64,000 bases of DNA, from positions 24,790,498 through 24,854,497 of the forward strand of contig JASXTE010000017.1 of the NCBI GenBank assembly GCA_030280995.1, in the 5' to 3' direction. The stretch comes from Hemileia vastatrix. Taxonomy: Eukaryota > Basidiomycota > Pucciniomycetes > Pucciniales > Zaghouaniaceae. Below are positions 43,667 through 54,729 of this stretch, one piece after another. Each line of letters opens with the position of its first letter. The first letter of the stretch is position 1. The position numbers were made by a program, and so were the translations under genes. The notes below the pieces were generated by a model. It ran no database searches. It worked only from the letters and a program-made list of their open reading frames with translations, and was not told where the DNA came from.

Positions 43667-46600
43667 AGTATTCTGTACCTTTCTCAGCAGTGACTATTCT
43701 GTCATTTAAAATTTTTTCAATTTCTGCTGTCTCAGTGATTTCATTTGGGGTTTTCTTTGGTCTACCCCTCCTTTTTGGAAATAAATCACTATTGGATGTG
43801 TAAGGCTTCAAAAGAGATATTAAAAAAACAGGATGTTTTCTGTCATATGGGGAATACAGAATAACTTCAACTGCATTATCTCCAATCATTCTTCTGACAA
43901 CAAATGGACCAACAAATGGATCTTTTAATTTGTTATTACCTTGTAAGTTGAAGTGGACTGTAGAAATCAACACTTCATCACCCTTTTTAAAAGTGTATTC
44001 TTTATGGGATTTATCCCATCTTTTCTTCTCATATTCAAATGATTTTTCAATACATTTTTGAGCATGATTTCTAAATAATTGTTGCATTTTAAGAAAAGAT
44101 TTTACACCAGGATGTATATCCAATTTAGGTATTTTGTTATTGAGAATTTGGGCAGGAGTATTAGGAACATATCCAAGCCAGAGCTCAAAAGGCTTTCTTT
44201 GAGTAACAGAATGAACAGTGCTATTATAAGCAAATTCTAACTCAGGAAGTAAGGTAACCCAATCATGAGTGAATCTGTCATTATCTTTATACTCAAGGCC
44301 AAAGGCACAATATCTTCTTATCATGTCCTCTAAAGTCTGAATCATTCTTTCAGCTAAACCATCAGTCTGAGGGTGATGGGCAGTAGAAAGTTTCAGATCA
44401 CAACCACAAACATCCATCAGAGACATCCAAAATTCAGAAGTAAATTTAGGGTCTCTGTCAGAGATTATGGCTTTAGGAAAACCAGCAGTATTAAACATAT
44501 GAGACCACCATAAGAAAGCTAATTCTTTAGTGGAAACATCCTTGTGGGTAGGGATAAATTTACACATTTTTGTGAATCTGTCCACAATAACCCAACAAGA
44601 GTTATAACTGTCTTTACCAGCAATAGGTAATCCTGTTACAAAATCCATGTTTATTATTTGCCATGGAGCATCAGGAGGTTCAATATGTTGCATTAATCCT
44701 GCTCTTTTACCAGTTAATCTTTTTGATTTTTGGCAAGAATCACAAGACTCAACATATAATTTTGTGTCCTCAGACATAATAGCCCACCAAGCAGTGTTCT
44801 TAATTCTGATCATTGTTTTGTCAAGATCAAAATGTCCAGCTAATATGTCATCATGACAAATTTTCAAGATGATTTCTTTCATAGAAGGAGGAATAACAAT
44901 AACATTACTCAACTTTCTTCTATAATATATATATCCTTCATCAATTGAAAATTTACCTTTTTCCAAATCTTTTTGGTACTTTGGTGGAAGGGTTTTAATT
45001 AATGCTTGTATTGAAGCATTCTTTGGATCATTTAATATGGTGCATAACTTTTTCAAGTCAGTGTCCTTATTATATGAATCCAGAATAAGCTGTAATAGCT
45101 CTTCCTCCATATCAACCACATATATCCCATGGATATGGATAATTTCATCCTCAGGATCATAAGCAGGATTAGAGTCATCATTTGGTAAAGGTAACCTTGA
45201 TAAAATATCCACATTTGAGTGACAAATACCAGCTCTGTGAATAATTGTCATTCTCCCTCTGTACTCTTGAACAGCCAGCTGCCATCTAAACATATGTCTA
45301 TTAGGTGTTTTCAAGTTTAAAAGGGATTTAACTGCACTGCAGTCAATGACAAGTTCAAATTTCTGGTCATCCAGGTAATAATGAAGCTTTTCTAGAGCCC
45401 ATACTACAGCTAAACACTCTAATTGAGTAGCACCATATTTCAATTCACTATTTCTCAAGGTTTTTGAAATATAACAAATTACTACTTCTGAAACTTTATC
45501 ATTTATCACTTGTTTTTGATGGAGGGCAGCACCAAGACCAATGAAATTGGCATCAGTGTACAAAAAAATGGTTGATCAAAGTCAGGTAAAGCAAGAATTG
45601 GTGCTGACATCAAAAAGTGTTTCATAGTGTCAAAGGCTCTTTGTCTTTCACTATTCCAGACAAAAGCAACATCCTTTCTAGTTAATTGGGTAAGGGGTAA
45701 AGCTATGACTTGGTAATTTTTAATATACTGTCTATAGTATGCACACATTCCCAAAAAACTTTGGAGCTCTCTCACTGTTGTAGGAGCTTTCACCTGTTGT
45801 ATGGCTGCCACTTTGTTCTGGTCAACACATATCTGTAAGCCTGAAACAACATGACCAAGAACTTTTAAAGAATGGAAACCAAATTTACATTTCTTCAAAG
45901 CAAGTGTCATATTTATTTCATCCATTTTCTGGAATACTTTACACAGGTGTTTAAGATAGTCCTCAAATGTTTTTGAGAATATAATGATATCATCAATATA
46001 AACCATCAGCCATCCTTCAATTATCTCTTGATGGAATGTGTTATCAATTACTTTTTGGAAAACTGACGGGGCATTTTTAGGGCCAAATGGCATCCTAATA
46101 TACTTATAAATACCCATATGAGTGGCAATCATCAGAAAGTTCTGAGAATTTTTCTCAACAGGTACCTGGTGATATCCCTTATTACCATCCAAACAGCTGA
46201 TATATTTAGCACCCTGTAAAGTAGCATGTATAGAGCTGATTCTAGGTAAAGGATAGATATCATCAACAGTATAAGTGTTTAGTGCTCTGTAATCACCACA
46301 TAACCTGGCTTTATCTTTCTCATAAGAAATTAGGACAGGTGAGATAACACAATATTTAGGTGTTTCAACTACCTTTTCAATAATATTCATTTTTAAAAGG
46401 GTAGAGATATTATCTTCAATATCTTTTCTCTTTGTGGGAGAAGCAGGATAAGGCTTCTTCTTTAAACTAGGTGGTATATCAGTTAATGGGCAAGACAATG
46501 AAAGTTTCATTTCCTCTTTAACTAATCCCAGTTCATGTGACCCATGAGCAAAGGCCATAGGAAAAGATTTTATCAAGTTAATGATGGAATCTTTATCCTC

Positions 46601-46963
46601 ACCAGAAAGTTGTTCTCCAAAAGAAGCATTGTCAATTTCAGACATAAGGGCATGCATTCCCTTTGTAGATCTTCCTTTATATTGAACCACAGAATTACAT
46701 GTGTTCAATTCTGGTTTTAATAATTTTTTAGGGGAGGAAATTTTAAATTTTCTCTTCCCATTCATCCCCATTGTGAAACATTGGTTTGAAGGATCCAGTT
46801 TTATGCCATACTTGGTTAAAATATCATTCCCTACAATAAACCAATTGCTCAAGCTATCATTTTTCATGACAACAAAATCACAAATAGCTCTTACAAAACC
46901 ATGGTTATATTTAAAAAACACTGTGGCTTTGTATTTACCAATGGGGGACAAAACAGAGCCATA
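43667..46963 (-). pseudogene. pol: Gypsy-C1 pol: RT, RNase H, integrase, chromodomain start
   Basis: Protease end and linker, then RT: KARLCGDYRALNTYTVDDIY, YISCLDGNKGYHQVPVEK, MPFGPKNAPSVFQKVID, MVYIDDIIIFSKTFED (catalytic YIDD). A single-base loss in a T-run at about 45570 (seven T versus the eight expected) shifts the frame into RNase H: LYTDANFIGLGAALHQ, QLECLAVVWALEKLHYYL. Integrase: HDDILAGHFDLDKTMIR, CDSCQKSK, core MDFVTGLPIAG, SDRDPKFTSEFW, HPQTDGLAERMIQTLEDM; GPY-like VGPFVVRRMIGDNAVEV; then KRRGRPKK and chromodomain start EIEKILNDR. The last codons at 43632-43666 belong to insert E. Apart from the frameshift and inserts this copy has no stop, so it decayed little before being interrupted. 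Confidence 0.9.
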
Positions 46964-47224
46964 CACTACGCAATATAGGGGGTGGACTTGCTAGCAAGTT
47001 CTCAACCTGAACTCAGATGGAACTCAGATGGAACTCAGACTGAACTCATACTGAACCCATACTGAACTCTACTTGAACACCCACCTAAAACTGTTCTACT
47101 GAGTGGTGTTCATCCCTGATTGTATGGTTCCTTTATCAATAGCTCAATGTGTGTTCAATCTATGGTGAGTTTGGGTCCAAGGTTGCAGACTTGCTAGCAA
47201 GTCCGCCCCCCATATTGTGTGGTG
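46964..47224 (-). mobile_element. CACTA-ended MITE, copy M2 (261 bp), inside C1 gag-pol
   Basis: Same length as M1 and opposite in orientation: CACTACGCAATAT...ATATTGTGTGGTG, 3-bp duplication ATA (46961-46963, 47225-47227). It lies between WRGY and GSVLSPIG; C2 has the uninterrupted WRGFGSVLNPIG. Insert plus duplication is 264 bp, a multiple of three. Confidence 0.92.
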
Positions 47225-47227
47225 ATA

Positions 47228-49846
47228 CCCTCTCCAATTTTCAGAAATGATAGGCAACAGTTTAGATTTATAGTCTTGATCTACTGAAGCAAGTGCTCTT
47301 TCAGATACTACACTTCCTCCAGCTCCAGAATCCAGAACAACTTCAATGCTGGTTCCATTGATCAAGACTGGTGCCTTAAGAGGGGCAATAACAATTGAGT
47401 TATCCTCAATGTTCTTTATGATATCAGCATCCTCAACTGTAGATAAATCATTATTATCAATGTCAATAGTATTTAAATAATGAATATCTTCTTCCAGCAT
47501 CAAGATTTCTTGTTGAGATTCATATGAAATATTGCTGGCACAATCACTTGATGTATCATCCAGTGCCACTGTGTCATCAGCATGCTCCTCTGTTTGTTCT
47601 ACAAAATTTATCTTCCTGTCACAAACATGGCCTTTCTTCCAAGGCTTGTTGCACTTGAAGCAAGTGTTTGTTGCATACTTCTTTGGTGCAACAGGGGCAG
47701 AAGGTTTACCAACCTTTTCCAGTGGTTTTTGTTGGTAAGTGGAGGGTTTCTCCAAAGGGGTCCTAGGAATGAATCTTCTTGCATCATACTTATTGTTTAG
47801 AAGTATCTCATTGCAAGTCTTAATGAAAGAAGAGGGTTCTTTGGAGAACTCAGTCCTAGCCACTATCAAGTCTCTCAGAGACATTGGTAATTTATAGAGG
47901 ATCCTGTCCTTCCATAAATCAAACTCCATATTTGGGTCCATTGCCCTTAAGATTTTTACAAGTTTCATTAAAAACTCAATAGGTTTATCAGTAGAAGAGC
48001 TATATCTAGTTTCCTCATACTGCCTTTGTTGAGACATTCTGAACTTGGAGCCACCAAATTGTGCTTTAATTAATTTCTTCCAATCCTCCCATGAGTAGTC
48101 ATTCCCCTCCAGGAGAACAGATTCATACCACATCAGGGCAACATTAGTGAACAAAGAAATTAATTTGGACACAATTTCCTCATCTGGGAGTTTGTAAGAA
48201 TTTTTTAAATTATCAATTCTGCAAATAAATTGTTGCCAATCAGAAGAAAAATCACCATCAAATGTTGGGTACTGGTCAAGTTTTGGCCGATTCTTTTGAT
48301 TTGAAGGAGTCTCCTTAGTACTAGCTTGTTTCTGAGTAAGAAGCAGCTGTAATTTTTCTAATTGTGCTGAAATCTCATTTTTTAATCCTTCTGTTGCAGA
48401 TCCTGGTGCATCATCAGTTTTTGATGGAAACTCAGTGTTGTCAACAGGTATTTCTGGATCTATTTTTATTTTAGATGAACTAGCCACAGGTACTGGTTGA
48501 GCATCCTGCACTATATGTTCCTTCACAGAAATATCAGAATATTTTTGGTCATTTAACAATGAGTTCAATTTTTCTTTAATGGTTGTTAGTCTTGTTTTCA
48601 TTCTTGGAAGACTAGATAAACTTTCATTGATAGTTGGAAAAGATAATTGATTTTTATGTTGAAAAGATGACAAATGGTCACTCAATCTTTTCAGATTTAT
48701 CTTATCTATCTCTACCTCCTGGCAACAGGCAGATACAGTATCTTTTAGTTTAGACAAATCATTTTTTATATTTTGCCATAAAGCAATTTTCTTTTCATGG
48801 GTTGCTTTGTAATGAGACAATTCATCAGAGACTCTCTGTGCTTCACTTTTTAATGCTTGATATCCTTGATCAGTTAACAAACTATTATATCTCTGAGTCA
48901 ATTGCATATTGTTCATTATATGATTTTGCTTGGCAATAATATCTCTCAAGTGCTCATCATTAATTCTTGCTACATCTGGAGTGTTTCTCAATAAGGAAAC
49001 TGAGTAGCTTTCCAGACTCTCATAGAGCTCAGGGTTAAGAGTTTCATCAATCACAGCCATATCAGGATTAATCATTGAGGTAGCAATTAAAAGTAATGGA
49101 TTAGATACATGAGATATCTGTCTACTATTCCCAGCCTCTATAGGTCTCAAGGTTTCATCCTGCCTTCCAGATTTACCTGAAGGAGCAGAGTCAGCCACAA
49201 GAAAAGGCACTTGAGAATCAATAGAGGGACGTACCATGGTTTGCTGGGTATCACCATATTGGACTTCCTTCTTCTTTTGCCTCCTTGGTAAGGGTGGAAA
49301 GGAGTGGGGTTGGCCTGGGTGGGCCTTGATGGACCTACCTGAGGTAACTGATGCTGGTTTTGAGCCAAGTAGTCCCACTGAGTGTTGAGCCAGTCCCACT
49401 GCCACTTGGACACTTCCACCATCTCTTGGGATTGGGGAGCCAATTGTTGTTGATCCCTGGGAGGAAGAGGTTTCTTCTTCTCTTGGAGAAAAGTATCTGT
49501 TCTTTTCACCTTTTCTTCCAAGGCATCTACCCTTACCTTTAGTCTCAAGCTGTCTGTCCTTAACTCCTTTATGTGGGTAGACAGATTCTTTACCTGCTGA
49601 GACAACGGCATCTTTTTTATCCTGAAGCCTTTTGGAAGCTCTTCTGGTGGGTTTGTCATGGGCTTCTGATCCTGAGTATTGTCCACTAGGATTTCTACTT
49701 CTTCCATCTCTACATCCTGTTTGGGGCAAGGATTTATTAGTTTGAGAAATTCTTCTTGTTAAAGGAGAACTTACAGAAGTAGGCTCATCATAATCAATTA
49801 AGTCTAGTTCCTCTTCACGTGCAGCAAAACCACTTTGATCAGTCAT
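47228..49846 (-). CDS. gag: Gypsy-C1 gag-protease (start of gag-pol)
   Basis: Open from MTDQSGFAAREEELD (49846) to the MITE. The N-terminal third is low-complexity and overlaps another ORF (49147-49707), which is better conserved with C2; the true Gag start may be further in. Then a long helical, coiled-coil-like region (QRYNSLLTDQGYQALKSEAQ, IKNDLSKLKDTVS), the capsid domain (YPTFDGDFSSDWQQFICRID, LISLFTNVALMWYESVL, KLIKAQFGGSKFRMSQQRQY), the zinc knuckle CFKCNKPWKKGHVC and protease site EVVLDSGAGGSVVS. In C2 the same frame runs from gag through chromodomain, so gag-pol is one fused polyprotein. Confidence 0.85.
49147..49707 (-). CDS. Overlapping small ORF in Gypsy-C1 gag region (186 aa)
   Basis: MEEVEILVDNTQDQKPM, then a coiled-coil-like helix (QQVKNLSTHIKELRTDSL, VRVDALEEKVKRTD), then VSKWQWDWLNTQWDYL, a Pro-rich stretch and HPYQGGKRRRKSN with PSKPW. 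C2 has an ORF at 59916-60365 with the same order: helix, VSKWKWDWYSQNYN, SSHPYRGKPRRGRGN, IRPW. Both are in the same relative frame to gag. Residues after PSKPW have no counterpart in C2, whose ORF stops there. Product may be a nucleic-acid-binding accessory or the true N-terminal Gag part. Confidence 0.72.
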   Translation of the reverse strand: MEEVEILVDNTQDQKPMTNPPEELPKGFRIKKMPLSQQVKNLSTHIKELRTDSLRLKVRVDALEEKVKRTDTFLQEKKKPLPPRDQQQLAPQSQEMVEVSKWQWDWLNTQWDYLAQNQHQLPQVGPSRPTQANPTPFHPYQGGKRRRKSNMVIPSKPWYVPLLILKCLFLWLTLLLQVNLEGRMKP

Positions 49847-50700
49847 TTTAAGATTCTACTGAAATGAAGGAAAGAGACAAAATTAATTAGTCTTTATTTT
49901 TAATTTTTATTTAACAGAAATAAAATAAAAATAATAAAAAAATCTTTTTAGGATAAAAATCAACTTAAATAAAATTGATAAAAAAAATTTAAAACCAGTA
50001 TAATACAATCAACTGTAGAAATAAATTAGAATTTCTATTAATTTTTTATTTTCAGGATTTAAATCAACTAATTTATTACCAGGATTTATTGTCAACTGAA
50101 ATAATCAAATATGAATCTTTATTAATTAAAAAAAATTTATTTTAACTGATCACTTAACTACCAGGACTTAATGTCAACTGAAGTAATTAAATATGAGTTT
50201 TATTAATTAAAAAGATTTATTGGATTACCAGGACTCAAAGTCAACTGAAGTAATTAAATGTGAATTATTTATTAATAAAAAATATTATTGTCAGGACAAT
50301 TTGTCAACTGAAACAATTAAAATTTAAATTAATCAGGACAAATGTCAACTGAAAAATTATAATAATTATTTTATTAATAAAAAATATTATTGTCAGGACA
50401 ATTTGTCAACTGGAACAATTAAAATTCAAATTAATCAGGACAATTGTCAACTGAAAAATGATAATTAATATTAAAATATAATTATTTTATTACTTCTGGG
50501 ACTAAGAACAGTTATTGCTCTATTATGGTCAACCAGGAAAAATAAATAAAAAATATAATAATAAAGTTAAATTCCAAATTACCAGACACCTCACCCTGCA
50601 AAATGAGCAAATTAATGCCACTTACAGAGTGCTGATTAAAAGGAAATATGTAGCAAATGAAGAGTGAAGAGTAACCCACAAATAGTAATAACAATAACTA
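49847..50700 (+). repeat. Gypsy-C1 leader with hairpin-CAACTG repeats (9-10 copies)
   Basis: No gene. On the plus strand, antisense to C1, copies lie near 49949, 50053, 50079, 50161, 50228, 50291, 50333, 50393 and 50435, plus a trace near 49994. Form: CAGGAY, a 4-5 nt loop, RTCAACTG. The stem covaries: GAC/GTC (e.g. GGACAATTTGTC) or GAT/ATC (GGATTTAAATC), with one wobble GAT/GTC. AT-rich flanks TTATTAATAAAAAATATTAT are duplicated for some copies. Confidence 0.82.
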
Positions 50701-50912
50701 CCACGATATATACGATCTTTAGTCAGTATATGAACTTAAGTTTTTGAGCGCAGTTTGATTCCCGTTCGCAGCAAAAACTTTTATCACGTGACGTATGACG
50801 TTTGTCGTTTTCTCACCTCCACTCGTCCTTTACAGGCACTTGTACGCTGATGGTCCCCTCGATTACGCCTCAAGTAACGTTGCGCCGTCGATATTTCGGA
50901 AAGGATCCCAAT
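50701..50912 (-). promoter_or_regulatory. CpG-rich segment and primer binding site of Gypsy-C1
   Basis: About 18 CpG in 212 bp, against very few elsewhere in this AT-rich window, including CACGTGACG. The primer site is at 50898-50910 (minus strand TGGGATCCTTTCC), two bases inside the 5' LTR. C2 has an equivalent primer site but no CpG-rich block. Confidence 0.7.
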
Positions 50913-52899
50913 TGTCAAGGTTCACTTTTGGTCTAGAAGCTTTGGTACAGTGTTATATGAAGATTTTAAGGGTTACTTGGACTCTAAATAATTTAGTACG
51001 TATTTCTCAATCAAAGATGTTGTTTTACTCAATGATAAGAGGTAGAATTAAAATATTTATATAAATTATAGATTAGAATTACGTCCTTATAAATACTAAA
51101 GATATAAGATATAAGAAGTAAATATTATATTGTAGTTGTTGTAATAAGTAAGTTGGTAAAAAAGGATGATTAAAAGACAACAAAAAGAGAGGCCTTTTAT
51201 AGGCAAAGGAGAGACAAAGCACGGCAATCAAATTCTAAAAACAGTAGTATGAGAGAGAGAAAAGAACATTCCAGAAAGAGTGTCAGCCTAAATATCCTTA
51301 GGACTGAGTATTTCTTATGCTTAAAATAAGATAACCTTAACTAGATTAAGCTTATATCTTAAAAATAAGGTTAAAATAATAATATATATTATTTTATTAT
51401 ATATATATATAATTATTATTCTATTATATAATGTATAATAGTTTAAATAGCTTATCCATGGCCTAATAATACTTATTAAGGTGTTAATGGAGTCGTTATA
51501 TACTTATCTTAAGTGATATGAAGTAATTATTGCCATACATAAGCTTATATGTATACATAAATCTCATATTCAGTGAAATATGCAGTATATTATGTATATT
51601 TAGGTATATAAGTGGGTTTTAGCCCCTTAATAGCCTATAACCTTTGTTTTTCTGCTTATTTTAGGTCATGTAGACGAAATCAGTGGACTCACAACGCCTA
51701 CAGAAGCATAGACACCTATATCAGGCGCATACACCCAGTTTAGACAACTAAAATTACTTCCTTGGATGGTTATTCACGGATTTATGGGTTGGAAAGATGT
51801 TTTTGGGTTAATGTGGATGCTTGAAGATGTTATTGGGGGCTTGGAAATTTTATTTGTTTCTTTATATGCTTTTAGTTTCATTAAATCTCTTTTTGATCAT
51901 TTATTTTACCTGTTTCTTTATGGTATCCACTTTTATCTGGGTTTTCTGTTTATGGTATGACTCTGTGTTATTATTAATAGTGATGGAGGGTCCTTACTGG
52001 AGGTCTGGGTGTTGAAACTTCTTGAAGTGGACGCCATGGGGAGGTGATGGGCCCTCACAGTGCTGTAATTTCCGGGGATAGCAGTGACATCATCTGGATT
52101 GAAGGTCTGTGCACTCCAGTGGATTTGGGTATAAGTAAGAAGGGATTTTGACGGTTTATTATCATTATTCAATTTCTACACTTCAAACAAACATTACACT
52201 ACAATTATTAGTATTCAGAAATATATTAATAAGCCCTTATAAATTGATATTATCTTTATAAAAGCTATAACTATATTTTATTCTTCTATTTTCCACCACT
52301 AGCACGCATTTAAATCCAAGTATTGTGAGTTTTATTTGAGTATAACTATTCTATTAGTCTTCCCCTGAGGTTTAATCACTAAATCATTTATTAATAAGTA
52401 GTAGGACCATAAAATAACACTATTATATCATACATATATACTAGACTATACTGACAAAGAGTATTTCAAATAATAAAGTTATTCTAAAAAAGAAGGCGTC
52501 AAAAAGATGTATTTACAGAGTATGTCAGAAATACATCAATATATTTAATATTTACTGTAGAAGTCAATCCTAAATAAGAAATTTGAATTTTTTGTATATA
52601 TTTAATATTATTTGAATATTTAAACCTTATTTTATCTTAATATCTATTTTTTAATATAAAATTTTATTTTTTTCCAACCTGTCAAATGAGCACAGTGTTA
52701 GAGAAAAATATAAGGGACAAAATTAAATTTTTAATTTTAATTAATTATTTAATTTTATAATTTTAACATTCTGTAATTATTTAATTTATTATAACTAATT
52801 TTAATGTAACTAAATTATAATTAAATAATAATTAAAAAAATGATAAGGTGCGGCTTCATCCAGTAAATAATCAATTATTTCACTGGGTAAGTCTAATAG
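50913..52899 (-). repeat. Gypsy-C1 5' LTR, main part (with solo LTR D)
   Basis: Matches 40788-41868. Minus-strand TATA box TATAAAAGG at 51193-51201. Interrupted by D (51281-52456) and ended early by C2; its last 11 bp are at 62544-62554. Net 817 bp, as in the 3' LTR. Confidence 0.92.
51281..52456. mobile_element. Solo LTR D (1176 bp)
   Basis: TGTCAGCCTAAAT...TATACTGACA with TGTCA/TGACA ends and a perfect 5-bp duplication AAGAG (51276-51280, 52457-52461). No internal region. Small hydrophobic ORFs near 51766-52015 look incidental. Best read as a solo LTR left by LTR-LTR recombination. Confidence 0.87.
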
Positions 52900-54399
52900 T
52901 GTCAGGCTAAGGTCAAGTACAAGGACGTGAACTAGCTTGAATAGTCAGTTGTCTAGAAGATTTTAATGGTCCTATATGAATACTGTAGTATTAATCCACT
53001 AAGTTGTAAAATAAAATCAAATATAAAGGTCTCAGTAATATAATTCTCACTATTCTTATATATGGCTTACAATCTTTGTAGTTGGTAGAAAAATAGATTA
53101 TATAAATTCAGATACTATTCAAAAGTCTTATAAAAGTACTAATTGATATGTATTGTAATTGATTTTGTTATATTGGTTAAATTGTAATGATAAAGAATGT
53201 AGAAACAAGACCCAAAAACCTCCTCCTTTTATACACACTGAGTTCCCCAATAAATCCCTTGATATACCATCCAATACACAGTTAATGACGCCTCAAAACA
53301 ACTAATAGACCTTCCCATCAATATCCCTAGTGACCCATGACATAATTAGACAAGTAACAACCGCCAAAATACTGTAATAATAAGGGAAATCCATCAAAAT
53401 TAAAGAAAAAGACAAAAAGAGAGTATATGCGTATAAAACAATAATATAAAGGCTAAAGGAGACTTTTTAAGGTAAATAATAGCTTAATAATAAGGGGGAT
53501 TTACTGTAGAAATAATGGGGCTAATCCTGACATTATACTACGTGAAATTCCCATTCAAAAATGACCAAAATTGACTGAGAAACCACCCAAAAACTTAAAA
53601 AAGAGCGTGAGATGTGGGGTAACTACATGCAGTTCTTGGCAGGCGCTTTCACGGGTAAATCCTTGACTAAAATTAGGTGAATTTAAGCGTGGTGATGAAA
53701 TAAAGTGCCAAGAGTGAGGTTATTAATGAAATTAGTGCATATAAACAAGGTCAATGCATTATTAATTAAGCTAGGACACTAAATAAGCGCCTGTCGCCTA
53801 TTTTAGTGTGTTTCCCCACAGTGGGCGTAGAATTTGGGGTAATTATAGTGTGAAAAAGCTAACTTTGCTAAAAATGAAGCTATTCACACGGGAAAAAAGC
53901 AGGCAGTATGTGGCCAGTACACAGAAGCCATTTCTGGCATAAAAAACACCAAATATGAAAAGTGTTATTTTTATGCATGTAAATAGCCAAATCAATAGTT
54001 CCAAATGAGCCCAATTGATCTGTAAAAGCGCAATTTTGATATTCTCAATTTTATAGTGCATATAGTCAACTTTTAAGTGAAATAAAGCGCATTTCTTGTT
54101 TTTTGCATAAAACAATGAATATAACATCTTTAAGTGTACTTAAAAATTATGTAGCCTTATACTTAAGGCTCTTAAGATTACCCTAACATATTCCAACTTA
54201 ATATTAAGTACATAAGACCTATAAAAGGTGGATATATGCGTGTATATAAGGTGTTATAATGGCATTTTTTGTGTATTATCATAATTTTACTTATGTATAC
54301 TATTTGTGTACTCTTATTTATTGTTCCCATGTATAGTTCATGTGTTTAACATAAATTATAGTCACTTTTTACTCAGTTCTGGAGATATACAGGCTGACT
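52900..54399 (-). repeat. Gypsy-C2 3' LTR (1500 bp)
   Basis: Begins TGTCAGGCTAAGG on the plus strand. Minus-strand TATAAAAGG at 53225-53233. A polypurine tract (minus GGGTGGGCGAG) adjoins at 54400-54410. No genes; a 94-codon minus ORF at 53843-54127 is LTR sequence. Confidence 0.93.
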
Positions 54400-54579
54400 C
54401 TCGCCCACCCAAAAAAAACAATAAAAAAAATGATAAGTTATACATTTTATTTATTAATTTGTAATTTTCAGGTATTCAGATTAATTCTGTAGCATTAAAG
54501 ATTATACTTTAAAGAAATAAAACATAATAAAATATTATGAGTACTGGTTTTTTAACCCCTCAGCTGGTTGAACAGAAGT

Positions 54580-54729
54580 TTATTTCTGTTTAAATTTTTT
54601 AAGATGGGTGGATAAATTAGAAATTTCTTTTTCAGGTATCCATTTATCAAATTCATTTGATTTCCCTTTAAATCTTAGTAAATACTCAGTTCCTTTTTCT
54701 TTAGTAAGGATTCTTTTCTTGAGTATTTT
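54580..54729 (-). pseudogene. pol: Gypsy-C2 chromodomain
   Basis: In frame with pol after a TAA near 54730. Reads KILKKRILTKEKGTEYLLRF, then KGKSNEFDKWIPEKEISNLS and THLKKFKQK, ending at the stop 54580-54582. Aromatic-rich YLLRF/W pattern of a chromodomain at the integrase C-terminus, expected to guide integration to modified histones. Confidence 0.83.

Noticed and set aside
49210..49290. Possible 58-nt intron (GTACGT...CTTCAG) at the end of the C1 small ORF, with a 58-nt GTAAGT...TATAG match in C2
   Set aside because: Splicing would place a stop immediately after the PW codons and does not join the small ORF to gag in either copy; the matching length may reflect homology only.
51766..52015. 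Two overlapping hydrophobic small ORFs in solo LTR D
   Set aside because: T-rich LTR sequence by chance gives hydrophobic codons; no conserved start or homologous copy.
53843..54127. 94-codon minus-strand ORF in the C2 LTR
   Set aside because: Lies wholly within the LTR; the other LTR copy lacks the intact frame and no family signature is seen.
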